Assembly: GCA_033557685.1 (NCBI GenBank)
Contig: JAWQRN010000299.1
Span: 1-31,920, forward strand
Reading direction: 5' to 3'
DNA from: Sperchopsis tessellata
Lineage: Eukaryota > Arthropoda > Insecta > Coleoptera > Hydrophilidae
Length of the DNA stretch: 31,920 bases
Position numbers and translations under genes: made by a program. Positions within the stretch are counted from its first letter, which is position 1; the number at the start of each line of letters is the position of its first letter. Positions 22,601-29,432 of the stretch are shown here, piece by piece. Below the pieces are notes generated by a model, which did not search any database, was not told the DNA's origin, and was given only the letters and a program-made list of their open reading frames with translations.

Positions 22601-22695
22601 TTTAAAAACTGTGGTAGTGCAGTCGAGTTTTCTTTTTCGTCTGAGGAATCGCAGAGCCCTTTGATTTTTAATTGATCCGCTGTTTTCAAGAGGGA
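10440..22695 (-). CDS. psq: Pipsqueak transcription factor (BTB and four psq repeats), 5'-incomplete
   Basis: Joining 22695-22324, 19141-18988, 18763-18539, 18067-17928, 14201-14024, 13497-13218 and 10650-10440 gives 1560 bases: 519 codons plus TGA with no stop, using GT-AG introns and matching phases. Visible residues 1-14 are the end of a BTB domain. Residues 33-70 are basic (RKHKHRK) and could act as a nuclear signal, followed by an acidic stretch. Four tandem HTH_psq repeats span about 276-318, 330-374, 385-429 and 437-480, each with a W[ST]xxxhxxAL..hR start and a YG/YN-I/L-P..TLY/SLY recognition helix. The tail is Q/N-rich. In Drosophila, Psq binds GAGAG-like sites, cooperates with GAGA factor and Polycomb complexes, and acts in oogenesis, eye patterning and chromatin silencing. 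The four-repeat arrangement separates it from single-repeat BTB-psq proteins. The BTB domain and start codon are outside the window. Confidence 0.96.
11300..11960 (+). pseudogene. mariner transposase remnant (SETMAR/mos1-like)
   Basis: The first catalytic region reads CDEKWIYFDN (11391-11420), with its Asp intact. The second reads LQDNVRPQVTEITLLKLQEL (from about 11641), also with Asp. The third reads YSPNLAPTVYNFF where mariners have PDLAPxDYxxF, so the catalytic Asp has become Val and the preceding Asp is Asn. The C-terminus shows NSQQPVENAF, then GINKLPL followed by a small tandem duplication of the KLP segment, then RWQNCVDKLGSYF. In-frame stops occur. It lies antisense to psq in the intron. 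I could not define terminal repeats, so the limits are those of the recognisable coding remnant. Confidence 0.85.
12183..12479 (+). pseudogene. jockey/I-type reverse transcriptase fragment
   Basis: The 98-codon stretch includes NIYYCYVHNPNPNVIHF, then YIVQFTNDIALISTHN. This mirrors RT sequence leading into the catalytic YADDTALISTH block of jockey-type elements, but the motif is FTND, so the first catalytic aspartate is Asn and the copy is dead. Later text to about 12700 (LAKTSSLPLLLKYAIFI) resembles decayed continuation. It is antisense to psq within its intron. Confidence 0.6.
12892..13141. mobile_element. MITE-like TIR element of about 250 bp
   Basis: The left end ctccccgacttacaatg and the right end tgttgtaagtcaagga are imperfect inverted repeats sharing gacttacaa. 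Internal gacttaaaacctattcgac repeats the terminal theme. The ends resemble those of Tc2/pogo-type non-autonomous elements. No coding capacity is seen. The exact boundaries and target duplication are unclear. Confidence 0.5.
13218..13497 (-). CDS. psq: psq exon 6 (end of repeat 2, repeat 3, start of repeat 4)
   Basis: The acceptor tttcag precedes 13497 and the donor AG|gtaaat follows 13218. Its first two bases complete the Gly codon G|GA. The exon encodes IPSSTLYKIARREGIRL, the complete third repeat from WSPEDLEKALESIR to YGRCKREGIEL, and the beginning of repeat 4 (WSEDAMGEALEAV). Its residues match, as I recall them, the strongly conserved insect Psq sequence. It ends in phase 2. Confidence 0.97.
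13498..14023 (-). other. psq intron (526 bp) between exons 5 and 6
   Basis: The donor is G|gttagt at 14023 and the acceptor tttcag at 13498. It interrupts the Gly codon in the middle of psq repeat 2. Nothing else is recognised inside it. Confidence 0.9.
14024..14201 (-). CDS. psq: psq exon 5 (end of repeat 1, most of repeat 2)
   Basis: The acceptor tttcag precedes 14201 and the donor TATG|gttagt follows 14024. It encodes ASATYGIPSTTLWQRAHRLG, the recognition helix of repeat 1, then the linker IDTPKKEGPTKS and WTEENLNSALEALR to KASKAY of repeat 2. The exon starts in phase 0 and ends in phase 1. Confidence 0.97.
14365..14480 (-). repeat. solo fragment of a Penelope-like terminal repeat
   Basis: It shares gtgtagaggctctgataagt and the block cgacgttttgtccac (14444-14458) with 23610-23680 next to a GIY-YIG remnant, and it shares its outer part (tagacttccac, tttccag) with the palindromes at 16220 and 17420. 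Read on the minus strand, GTCC and GGAC can pair around TTGCAACAGT and are followed by AAAAC, a hammerhead-like arrangement. It lies in the psq intron near the exon 5 acceptor. Confidence 0.7.
14640..15480 (+). pseudogene. IS630/Tc1-like transposase remnant
   Basis: I can read the second catalytic region HFQKDRAPPHYDLSVRQ (15138-15197; expected QxDGAPPH, with Asp retained), the third as SPNLTPLDFLEL (from about 15246, with the Asp of TPLD retained), then KTQVYKTLPEDIHDFRA and FEYRLYFCLANNGRHFQHL (to about 15450). Upstream, YVRSIKICEEITPKNICFSD probably holds the first catalytic Asp (about 15070). The N-terminal helix-turn-helix region (QETGSIRN near 14790) is heavily decayed. Frameshifts and stops make it inactive. 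It is antisense to psq. The TPLD box places it with IS630-type insect elements rather than mariner proper. Confidence 0.8.
15590..15665 (+). repeat. dispersed AT-rich repeat, copy 1
   Basis: It shares tttgtggttt, ctatttgaactttttatttg and acaatataaata-type blocks in the same order and orientation with 17192-17268. It may be part of a larger decayed element or a remnant of the adjacent transposon end. Confidence 0.5.
16220..16526. mobile_element. palindromic Penelope-like terminal-repeat pair, copy 1
   Basis: The two halves are imperfect reverse complements around a centre near 16372. Matching blocks run outward to inward: gttttcc, ctgtgtgttgg with tttctttatgc, ccattgcag, aaaagt, catgtagctctgaaaagtgt and ggtgtaga. 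The inner part is made of about 34-bp units (atcatgtagctctgaaaag) on each side in opposite orientation. GAAA-type boxes (right arm gtgggcgaaatt, about 16472) match those at 17656 and 23636. There is no coding capacity. The inverted-pair structure fits the inverted terminal repeats reported for Penelope-like elements, but the family assignment rests on similarity to 23610-23680. Confidence 0.75.
17192..17268 (+). repeat. dispersed AT-rich repeat, copy 2
   Basis: This is the partner of 15590-15665, sharing ctatttgaactttttatttg. It lies about 150 bases before the second palindrome. Confidence 0.5.
17420..17720. mobile_element. palindromic Penelope-like terminal-repeat pair, copy 2
   Basis: Arms at 17420-17506 and 17593-17685 are reverse complements with few differences (gccgaagtttcatccac against gtggacgaaacgtcggc; attatcaagacatgtagctc in both). 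The centre (17507-17592) contains further short units of the same kind. It matches copy 1 in order and spacing over nearly its whole length, including the outer caacacacag and ggaaaacctga on the right side. On the plus strand, cttgataatggcccctgcac followed by gtggacgaaacgtcggc resembles a hammerhead core. Confidence 0.78.
17928..18067 (-). CDS. psq: psq exon 4 (start of psq repeat 1)
   Basis: The acceptor is cttatatag before 18067 and the donor AAG|gtaatt after 17928. Two bases complete an Asp codon carried from exon 3. The exon encodes DGCDGMKSNGHSEHLGRSHG, the linker GGGPKT and WTQEDMELALDALRNHNMSL-TK, the first helices of repeat 1. It ends in phase 0, directly before the recognition helix. 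Confidence 0.96.
18068..18538 (-). other. psq intron (471 bp) between exons 3 and 4
   Basis: The donor is TTAG|gtaagc at 18538. The acceptor is atatag at 18068. No element is recognised inside. Confidence 0.9.
18539..18763 (-). CDS. psq: psq exon 3 (linker region)
   Basis: The acceptor ttgcag precedes 18763 and the donor ATTAG|gtaagc follows 18539. Both ends are phase 1. It encodes the linker between the BTB and psq regions: SFNEIKKEADIKFETLRSYD, a His/Asp/Met-rich stretch (MSGPDHSMDSHDDPDQGMHT) and MGMMPTPPPPRL. The sequence looks disordered. It is placed by phase and position rather than by a domain. Confidence 0.92.
18764..18987 (-). other. psq intron (224 bp) between exons 2 and 3
   Basis: The donor is ATCTG|gtatgt at 18987. 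The acceptor is ttgcag at 18764. It is the shortest intron of the gene. Confidence 0.9.
18988..19141 (-). CDS. psq: psq exon 2 (linker region)
   Basis: The acceptor tacatgcag precedes 19141 and the donor TCTG|gtatgt follows 18988. The frame starts in phase 0 and ends in phase 1. It encodes TLFSQFGVDNDDFPPEPPAP, then SATPVGHVDMQDHSPTRTLL and TNTPIHRTDIS. The exon is proline- and acid-rich and has no domain. Its joins on both sides keep the frame open, which supports the call. Confidence 0.9.
20469..20532 (+). repeat. left flanking direct repeat of jockey copy (putative TSD)
   Basis: About 64 bases beginning aaataaaattgctgcaatta and ending ccatgttaaaaattaag match 21936-22000 with about 10 differences, indels included. 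It abuts the first readable RT sequence. Confidence 0.8.
20533..21935 (+). mobile_element. 5'-truncated jockey-type non-LTR retrotransposon
   Basis: The copy starts inside the reverse transcriptase domain and runs to a 3' tail of AAATAAAAAATAAAG at 21921-21935. It sits in a psq intron, antisense to the gene. It is flanked by direct repeats of about 64 bp (20469-20532 and 21936-22000). 5' truncation is normal for LINE insertion by target-primed reverse transcription. Confidence 0.88.
20540..21757 (+). pseudogene. jockey-type reverse transcriptase, truncated and frameshifted
   Basis: Motifs in order, in several frames: AQWKVAQIILVPK near 20564, CSAAFLDVSQAFDKVWYEDL (20827-20886, with the palm Asp), FFQVKLQG, SGVPQGSMMGPVLYIF (from 21006), VAKFADDT (21088-21111, the catalytic ADD intact), then VFVYKP/TWTYGIQLWGT-type text near 21450, and QRRLEVHVNNIVITLL and RRLKRFKPLDMPYRFN just before the stop at 21757. 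This is the order of jockey RTs and their C-terminus. Stops after DLL and FADDT and several frameshifts make it non-functional. The endonuclease and ORF1 are missing through 5' truncation. Confidence 0.9.
21936..22000 (+). repeat. right flanking direct repeat of jockey copy (putative TSD)
   Basis: It matches 20469-20532 (aaataaaattcctgcaatta, ending ccatgtaaaacattaag). It starts immediately after the A-rich 3' tail of the element. Confidence 0.8.
22324..22695 (-). CDS. psq: psq first visible exon (end of BTB, basic/acidic linker)
   Basis: The acceptor is ttaattttcag before 22695 and the donor ACAG|gtaaga after 22324. Both ends are phase 0, 124 codons. The first residues, SLLKTADQLKIKGL, are the last helix of a BTB domain of the Broad/Tramtrack/Bab type. 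A Ser/Lys-rich part follows (KSRRTPSSPK, RKHKHRKVEKEVE), then a long acidic stretch and TLDEERKRKEVTQTQSKPLN with MSLLAGQ at the end. The open frame continues upstream of the acceptor, but that sequence does not resemble BTB, so the splice site is preferred. A short isoform starting at an internal Met cannot be excluded. Confidence 0.94.
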
Positions 22696-23607
22696 CTGAA
22701 AATTAATTAAAAGTAATATTATGTACATAATCCATTCTGAGCGATTCGTAAACAAGTAACCCAATTAATGATTTATTAATATCGCGAGCGACTTTAGTGC
22801 AATGGTTTAAATGCGACAATTCTTCCGAGTCGATCAGGAAAAAAATACATATATAGGAAGCGTAGGCGTGGCTGGCAGACACTTAAACGAAATTTTTACT
22901 TTTATATCTGAAACGATAAATGTGGAGGACAAAAGGCAACCGAAAAGATTTTTCTGGTAAATAACGATAAAAATAAACATTCCTGTCGAAATGAAGAAAA
23001 AGTTTGCTAACTAAGTAAAATAACTGTTAACAACTATTATCGTAAATTTGATTTCCATTATGAAATTGAGACATCCACTTTATATTAAAGAAAAACGAAC
23101 AATCCAAGTTCGCTAGTCTAAACACTTTTATCAAAAATATGGCTATCAACCCCCCAATATATGATTGTACTCGTGAAATTTTCATAAAAAGTTCAAAAAC
23201 TATTAAATACTTCCAACCCCGTACGCGTTTTGCTTAAAATGCCATGGCATACAACTATAATACATACAACTGCCATCAGGCAATTTGAAGGAATATTTTA
23301 ATTTTGTAAGCTCACCAATAGAGACAAAAATTTAAACTTAAAACGAAAGCCTTAACAGGACGTTGCTCTCTTGATTTATTCAAAGTACGAAAAGCCTTTA
23401 CCAGAGCCGGGATTTACGCCTAGGCAAGGAAGGCAAGTGCTGGGGGCTACAAAGGTTGGAGGCCCCCGACACTTGAAAAACTGTTTTAATTTTTGGATAT
23501 TTTTCAATAAGGGACTATAAATCCCTTAGTACTGGGGGCTCAAAGAGGATTTAATCCTCCACTGGCCTTCACTATCTGCATTATCTTACGAACTTTTAAA
23601 AAAACTC
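22696..23607 (-). other. psq upstream intron, mostly unrecognised
   Basis: It holds repeat block A (23024-23235) and a slightly GC-richer segment at 23400-23560 with repeated gggggct. There is no exon-like BTB sequence on the minus strand. Confidence 0.6.
23024..23235. repeat. dispersed repeat block, copy A
   Basis: It shares tatcgtaaattt, cttttatc, aatatggct and tcaaccccc, in order, with 26960-27132. Copy A has about 45 extra bases near 23082-23125. The similarity extends weakly to cgttttgct. The origin is unknown. Confidence 0.7.
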
Positions 23608-23695
23608 AGAACTGTGTAGAGGCTCTGATAAGTGTCGATGTTTCGTCCACTGTTGCAAGTGACATTTTCATTCAAGCACTGATCCCGACCGGATC
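23608..23695 (-). repeat. Penelope-like terminal repeat / hammerhead-like motif
   Basis: It lies directly downstream of the GIY-YIG remnant on the same strand. The minus strand reads aatgtcacttgcaacagtgg followed by acgaaacatcgac (23636-23650 hold the GTGGACGAAACATCG block). Part of it is found again at 14412-14478. A stem GTC-AC/GTG-GAC with one bulge followed by GAAAC recalls the hammerhead ribozymes described in terminal repeats of Penelope-like elements. The CUGANGA box is not clear. Confidence 0.6.
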
Positions 23696-23728
23696 ATGTT
23701 TATACAGGCTAGGATTGGAGTAGGGGAT

Positions 23729-24150
23729 ATGCACTACGGTGGGGCCGTTCCGTTCGGACGGTTACTATCAAGTGCAAGAGGAGAGGAATGAGCGAGCATG
23801 ATCCTCCAAGCGATGGGAAGTTGAAAATCATCGTATCTATAAATATTGTCCAAGCGATTACAAACCTCAATGGCTTCTCTGAATTTTCTGGGAAATTAAG
23901 AAAGCTAACGAGCAAAGACCTTAGTATCATGGAACATAATGGTATAACCTGTTTCATGACGATGTTCAGCCACGGTTCATTGATTAATATGACCGAAAAG
24001 AGTACAGCGTTCGTACTCCTTTAAACGAGTAGCAATCGTATGTTTAGTTTCTCCGATATAGACCTACATGCGACCTGATAAACTCCTTCGTCTTGCAATG
24101 GGATAACATTTTTTGGAGAAAGGAGAACTTGCAAAATATTTGGGATAGGG
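23729..24150 (-). pseudogene. Penelope-like element, GIY-YIG endonuclease remnant
   Basis: From 24063 downward a single minus-strand frame reads VYIGETKHTIATRLKEYERC, TLFGHINQ, stop, TVAEHRHETGYTIMFHDTKV-FAR, stop, then FPRKFREAIEVCNRLDNIYR and DDFQLPIAWRIMLAH. The YIGET, the TR-K-E helix, VAEH and REAIE blocks are the core of the GIY-YIG domain that ends the protein of endonuclease-bearing Penelope-like retroelements. Further upstream, to about 24150, the preceding GVYQVAC-type strand is visible in another frame (DEGVYQVACRS). Three in-frame stops and one frameshift show that it is dead. No reverse transcriptase domain is recognisable upstream, so the copy is 5'-truncated. Confidence 0.82.
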
Positions 24151-25150
24151 AAGAATAGTATTTTGATTTTCTTAGTATGCGGGCAATTTTTCATTAACTT
24201 GCAACTTTTATATTTTGTTAAACTGTAGTCAGTAAATTTTTGAGCCTATATCTTTCATTTACCATTATTATTGCCATGCCAATTGTAGTTTTGCAACCTT
24301 TTGTCGATCGGTGAACGGATGTTTTACCATATATGGGCCCGAATTTTTTTTCTAAGCTACAAAATCTAAAATTCTCATCAAACACGAAATCTTTCTTCCT
24401 AACAATATATCCTATCACTTATCTAATATAAAGGATTAATAAGCTCATTTAGTAGTAAAAATCTGATAATTTTGACCGTGCATACAAACCGCGAATGAAC
24501 TGACAACTTTTTTGGTTGGCAGAAGACAGATACGCATTCGCCGAAGTGATCACCAACGTCAGGGAGATCGGACAAGGCACATGAAAGAAGAATACAAACC
24601 GCACATTTCAAACTTTCACTACATTAATTCATTCTGAATTATTTTAAGTGATTATAATAATTATGCATTTCTTTAAGGCATGTAAAATAGATAAAGTGTG
24701 TGATGAAAATTTTAGATTTTAATTAAGTTGCATATGACTATGTAAGCTGATCATTTTAGGTAAGAGAGTGAGTGAGGTATAACATAATATAACTAAAATA
24801 TATTCCAAAAGTAAGAAGTATATTTTATAAAATATCAACTTTCAGTAGAAAAAGTTTAAACAATAAAATATTGAACAAATAGCTCTGCTTTGGATTTCAG
24901 CTTGTTATTGACGACAAATATTTCGTTCAGCATTCAGATATCCATTATCTAATATCATTAAGTTCGCGCGAGCTGTCAAAAAAATTCCTACCCAGATAAT
25001 AACTGGTCTTATTTAAATAACGTGGTATTCATAATGTTCTTCATATACAAAATTTACACACTTGGTATATACTGTAAATTTCGTGTGTCTCACATAAGAA
25101 CGGGGATCTTGGTTATGATAATTATGATAAATAAAGAATAGGTTTAAATT
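24151..25150. other. AT-rich DNA, nothing firm recognised
   Basis: It contains a short stretch at 25049-25072 (atttacacacttggtata) resembling the mariner end at 343-371, but no other sign of a mariner. No exon is recognised. Confidence 0.45.
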
Positions 25151-25156
25151 TTAAAC

Positions 25157-25275
25157 TTTATAATCGATAATCGATTATTTTATTAATCGATTATTTGATT
25201 AATCGAACATCGATTATTTGATTACCCGATTTTTTTTGGATCAATCGATGTATCAATATAATCGATTATTGTAAT
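25157..25275. repeat. ATCGAT-rich degenerate tandem array
   Basis: Repeated aatcgattatttgatt units alternate with palindromic ataatcgattat motifs over about 120 bases. The period is near 16-20 and irregular. ATCGAT cores resemble part of the insect DRE site (TATCGATA), but no exact full TATCGATA is seen. Confidence 0.75.
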
Positions 25276-25800
25276 ATGAAATTTAATAATCGCCCAGGGC
25301 TAGGTCTACGGCCAAGGTTGGACCTCGTGCAGGTATAGGAATACCTGTGACAGAGGGAACGAGTTTCAATACGAATTCGAACACCATATTGTTGAGATTT
25401 CCAGCTTTTTATTTGGAACAAACCGTTCTCTAAAGGCAGAAAATCTAAAAAACGATCTTTAACCAGGGTTTTTGTTAGATGTCTGCATATATCAAAACTT
25501 TTGGGATGATGATCAGTCTTCTTTGCACCATTCGGAACACAATGTATAGGACATACAAGCATTATCCTATTTTGTGACAGCTCTTCTTCAAGCAACACAA
25601 CTGCTTGAACATATACATATCTAATAAATGCCTCCCTGCATAATGTTACAAAAATAATAAACATCGGAAAATTCGATCTAACAATACACATGCTGAATCA
25701 AAAGTGATATTGAATAAGTTTGCCATTTTTAACGAATTCCTTATCTTTTACTTTTGGTCATTTAATTCTGGGGGAAAAATTTTATTCATAACAAAAGGGA
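25276..25800. other. no recognised feature; one 141-codon minus open frame
   Basis: The minus frame at 25266-25691 is open for 141 codons, but I recognise no domain in it and its composition gives no support for coding. It could be a decayed element. Confidence 0.35.
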
Positions 25801-25814
25801 TTTTCTTGGTGCTT

Positions 25815-25985
25815 ATATACCACTCTTTCAGAGAAAAATGCACATTATTTTGTACTCATTGTGCAGGATGCGAAATAACTAGACTTTCTAACCTCGATTT
25901 ATAGCGAGTATAATTGGGAGTGTCCCAAGGAAACGTCAACAAACAGCATAAATGATACACATCTAAGATATAAATAAAGAGGTTA
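25815..25985. repeat. diverged direct duplication, copy 1
   Basis: Segments cgatttatagcgagtataat and gggagtgtcc, then aaca-acagcata, gatacac and aataaa, recur in order about 361 bases later. The identity is moderate with small indels. Confidence 0.65.
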
Positions 25986-26139
25986 TTAAACAGATGTACC
26001 CTTCTAGCATTCTCGTTGCAACACGTGAAAAACACCTTTAGTGCATTTAAAGAGTGAGGGTACAATTAAAAGTGGAGTTAGTAAGTTGTAAGTAATGAGA
26101 ATACACCTAATGTTTGATAAAAGGTTTGTTCTCTTTGCT

Positions 26140-26346
26140 TACACTTTCTACTTTTACAGCGAAAAATGCAAATTCTGTTGTTCTCGTTACTTCTGTGTAG
26201 TCAACTTTGCTGTTCTCGTTGCAAGTGTAGGGTGAGAAATGTCTACACATTCTACCCTCGATATACAGCGACTGTAAATGGGCGTGTCCTAAAGAAGAGA
26301 CAACAAACAACATAGATTGATACACTTCTATGTTATGAATAAACAG
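26140..26346. repeat. diverged direct duplication, copy 2
   Basis: It contains cgatatacagcgactgtaaa, gggcgtgtcc, caacaaacaacata and gatacac, matching copy 1, plus an extra inner tctcgtt-rich block. No coding potential is recognised. Confidence 0.65.
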
Positions 26347-27600
26347 CCGATAAACATATTTGCTCAACCGATGTCATGAAAACGTACACTTCCAAAAAAG
26401 GTGGCTATTTATACATCATATACGAGGTCCTATTAAAATAAAATTAAAGGCTAGAAATTGTAAATAAAACAAACGAGAACTTTAGATAAACTGAGAGGCG
26501 CATTAGTTTATTGGAGCAGTGTAAATACATTCACATCATAAACACAAGCACTAACAAATACTTATCAATAAAGTATGCGTCGCACTGTCGATGCGATGAC
26601 GCAGGAAGGATAAACACATGAATGTGAGATATGTGATCACATCCCTTTATCCCCATAACCTGCACAAGTTAGGCACAACTTGGTTTTGATATATTACCAA
26701 TTTTGGAATGATAAAATAGAATTATATAACGGTGTAATTTTCGTCCATTAACATCTTTTAATCACACCTCATAATTAAAAAACGGACTACAATAAATAAA
26801 ACTATTTGTTTATGAAAAGAAAAATACATCAAATATTTGTAAATATTATAAGTACCAAGTTACAATAATGTAAAAAAAATTAAAAACGAGAATCACGCGT
26901 TTAATCGCAAAAATGAGAATCTTGATGTCTAGAGCTGTTTTCTTTTACAAAAAAAAAAAACTGGTTACAACTGTTATCGTAAATTTTATTTTCATTTTGA
27001 AACTGATACATCTACTTTTATCGAAAAATATGGCTCTCAACCCCCGCCAATACAAGGCTAACGAAACTAATAGTCTTGAATTGTTCATACATAGTTAGAA
27101 AAATGTAACACCCTACTCCGGCCACGTTTTGCTACAGACAACTCTCATATCTTTGAAAATACCGCCTTTACAACCATTAATATGAACAGAAATTCAATAT
27201 CTCGTTAGGACATCAACTCTTCCTGTTACATGGGCAAATTATATTTCAATAGGTTACAACCGTACGGATTCTTCGTACAAAACGATTTATTCTTTATAAG
27301 AGTTCCTGGATTACAGTTTTGTCACTTGTATGTAAATGTGTGTGCGTATGAATATATATTAATGTTAAGCTAGTGGAAACCTATTGATGTTGCGATATCT
27401 CCTATTTTTGGGAAATTTTCAATCGCCACAGCTTGCATTTCTATGACAATTTTCTGGTATAATTTTCTTACCTTTTCTATTGGTATATATAATTTGGTTC
27501 TCTATCATAAGGTAAATACATTTTTGTTAGTCATGAACACTATCAATTAAAATTAACTACCGATACTTATCAATAGTATATTGTTAAGTATCAAATAAAT
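26347..27600. other. AT-rich DNA with repeat block B
   Basis: Apart from 26960-27132 (copy B of the dispersed block) I recognise nothing. The unusually long A-run at 26949-26960 is the only low-complexity feature. Confidence 0.45.
26960..27132. repeat. dispersed repeat block, copy B
   Basis: It is the partner of 23024-23235 in the same orientation, for example ctgttatcgtaaatttta and atatggctctcaaccccc. It lies about 3.9 kb from copy A. Confidence 0.7.
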
Positions 27601-27608
27601 CGTTTCAG

Positions 27609-27728
27609 TTTTTTCAATCGAATAGTATTTTCATTCGAACAGTTTTTTCACTCGAATAGTTTTTTCATTCCAATAGTTTTTTCATTCGAATAGTTTTTTC
27701 ATTCGAATGCATTTTTCTGTTCGAATTA
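27609..27728. repeat. 17-bp minisatellite, about 7 units
   Basis: The consensus unit is ttttttcattcgaatag. Units begin at 27609, 27626, 27643, 27660, 27677 and 27694, followed by one degenerate unit. Most differ by one or two bases. It ends about 65 bases before the transposon at 27794. Confidence 0.92.
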
Positions 27729-27793
27729 CTTTTCATTCATTTAACCAATACCGGGTAATCGGCGAGAGTAACTAAATGACAATTTTAAGAATA

Positions 27794-27873
27794 ACTTTTT
27801 CAGTTCTGTCGGTAAATTTTAGTGGTCCACTCAAGCCAAGTGCTACGTGATATTCCGATGAGACGGTCTACCT
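27794..27873 (+). repeat. left terminal inverted repeat
   Basis: It starts actttttcagttctgtcggt just inside a TA, and ends with the shared gagacggtctacct. Confidence 0.85.
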
Positions 27874-28195
27874 ACCCGATAAGTTCGTATCAATATTGAT
27901 ACTTGCTTAAACATAAACTCCCGCCCTGAAAATATTTAAAAAATCCATACAGAAAAACTATAAAAATCAAATAATACATAAATACACCTACAAATAATTA
28001 AGCAATATTGTTATTAATACTAAAAGCTTATTAAAAATCAAGTTATACTATTCAAACAAATACATACTGGAAATACAAACTATAAATTTACATGAGCATG
28101 AAATATAATTGTAATTGGTATCAAAATGTGAGGTTAATTTTACATTACATTGAATGTTGAAATATTTTTATTGAAAATGAAAGTGGAGATATGGA

Positions 28196-29057
28196 AGTTT
28201 AATAATAAAAAAACGATATCTGATAAGTGGATACCTCTGGTGCTTTGCATGCCTCTAATATTTTGTTAAAATGTTCGATAACATTTTGGCATAACTGCGG
28301 CCGAATTGCAGTAATTTCATTAATAATGTTCCCCTCAAGGTCATTAATAGTTTGTGGGTTATTGGCGTAGGCTGTTTCCTTCAAATAACCCCAAAGAAAG
28401 AAGCCAATTAGCATCTTCTCGTCGAGAAATTATTCGATTAGCTAATCGCTGACGCAAAAGATCGATTGTATCGTTAGATGTTTGCGATGTGGCACCATCT
28501 TATTTCTAATCATCGTTCGATATCGAGCTCCATTTACAGTAACATGATTACCAGCTTCATATTCAAAGAAGTACGATCCTATCATCACACCAAACAGACT
28601 TTATGTAGACGCATTGGTTTTTCCAATATCTCTCGCCGATGTGCTGCATCGCTGAAGATGACAGAAATTCCTTTTTTTTCTAAGCACCAATCGACAAAAA
28701 TGCGACGTAAGTTATGGTCGGTTGGCTTCATTTCTTGGCCTAGCTGTATCTTGTAAGCATTAAAAAGCAAATATTTCCGTTAAATGATATGCAAAGTTTG
28801 TCGATTAATGCCCAGTTGTTGTGAACGATGTCGAATGGATGTTTTTGGATGTTAACCACGATGGTATGTTTTGCTTCTTTGATTTTTCACAGAACCAGTT
28901 TCATCAAATTTTTCAAATTTTTTTTTATATATCAGATACAGACGTTATGTACACCGAATTTTGTTCTATATTTTCTTTTTGTTTCGGCAATACTTTCACC
29001 AAATTTATAATCCGTTTTCACAATAAACACGCATTGTTCAATCGTATACCGGTTCAT
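28196..29057 (-). pseudogene. IS630-like transposase, decayed
   Basis: The likely start at 29057 gives MNRYTIEQCVFIVKTDYKFG and AETKRKYRTKFG, an N-terminal DNA-binding helix region, then stops. Next is YKIQLGQEMKPTDHNLRRIF with VDWCLEK (about 28755-28672), VIFSDAAHRREI (first catalytic Asp, expected FSDEAHF, with sequence deleted after it), EYEAGNHVTVNGARYR (about 28555-28505), GATSQTSNDTIDLLRQRLAN (second catalytic region) and finally FFLWGYLKETAYANNPQTI and CQNVIEHFNKILEACK. The third catalytic block TPLDFFLWGY has lost its TPLD, and several frameshifts are present. It is inactive. Confidence 0.85.
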
Positions 29058-29432
29058 TTTTAATAACTTCAATGTTTCTGAATCAAACTTTAAATTATGG
29101 CACCCTTTATAAATTAATTGTAAGTTAATAGTAAAAATGTAAATAATATTACAATGTAATTTAATAAATAAATTGTATATTTATATTTTTAATAAAACGA
29201 CAGTCATTAATTTATATAAAGCTTGATCAGTCTATAGAATTGTACAATTTTGCGCGGAACTACATCAAATTATTGTTCACGATGTCAGTGCATGGGCTTT
29301 TGACAACGAACACAATTTCTTTCACGACTATGTGGTTGTAAACACCAGCCACTCCCCTTGAATAGTTCCCAGAATGTAAAATGCACGAAATCCGCTAAAT
29401 CGGACTGGTACTAGATCTAGGTACGTAGGTAA

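Noticed and set aside
22724..22764. Upstream extension of the first visible psq exon to a Met at 22764
   Set aside because: The residues before the acceptor (MGYLFTNRSEWIMYIILLLI) do not resemble BTB sequence, and a good polypyrimidine tract plus CAG lies at 22696-22710.
25266..25691. 141-codon open frame on the minus strand
   Set aside because: No domain, signal or family resemblance. An AT-rich window of this size can give such frames by chance, and splice context is unclear.
27609..27728. CRISPR-like array
   Set aside because: Units are directly contiguous without spacers, so it is a minisatellite. The context is a eukaryotic nuclear genome.
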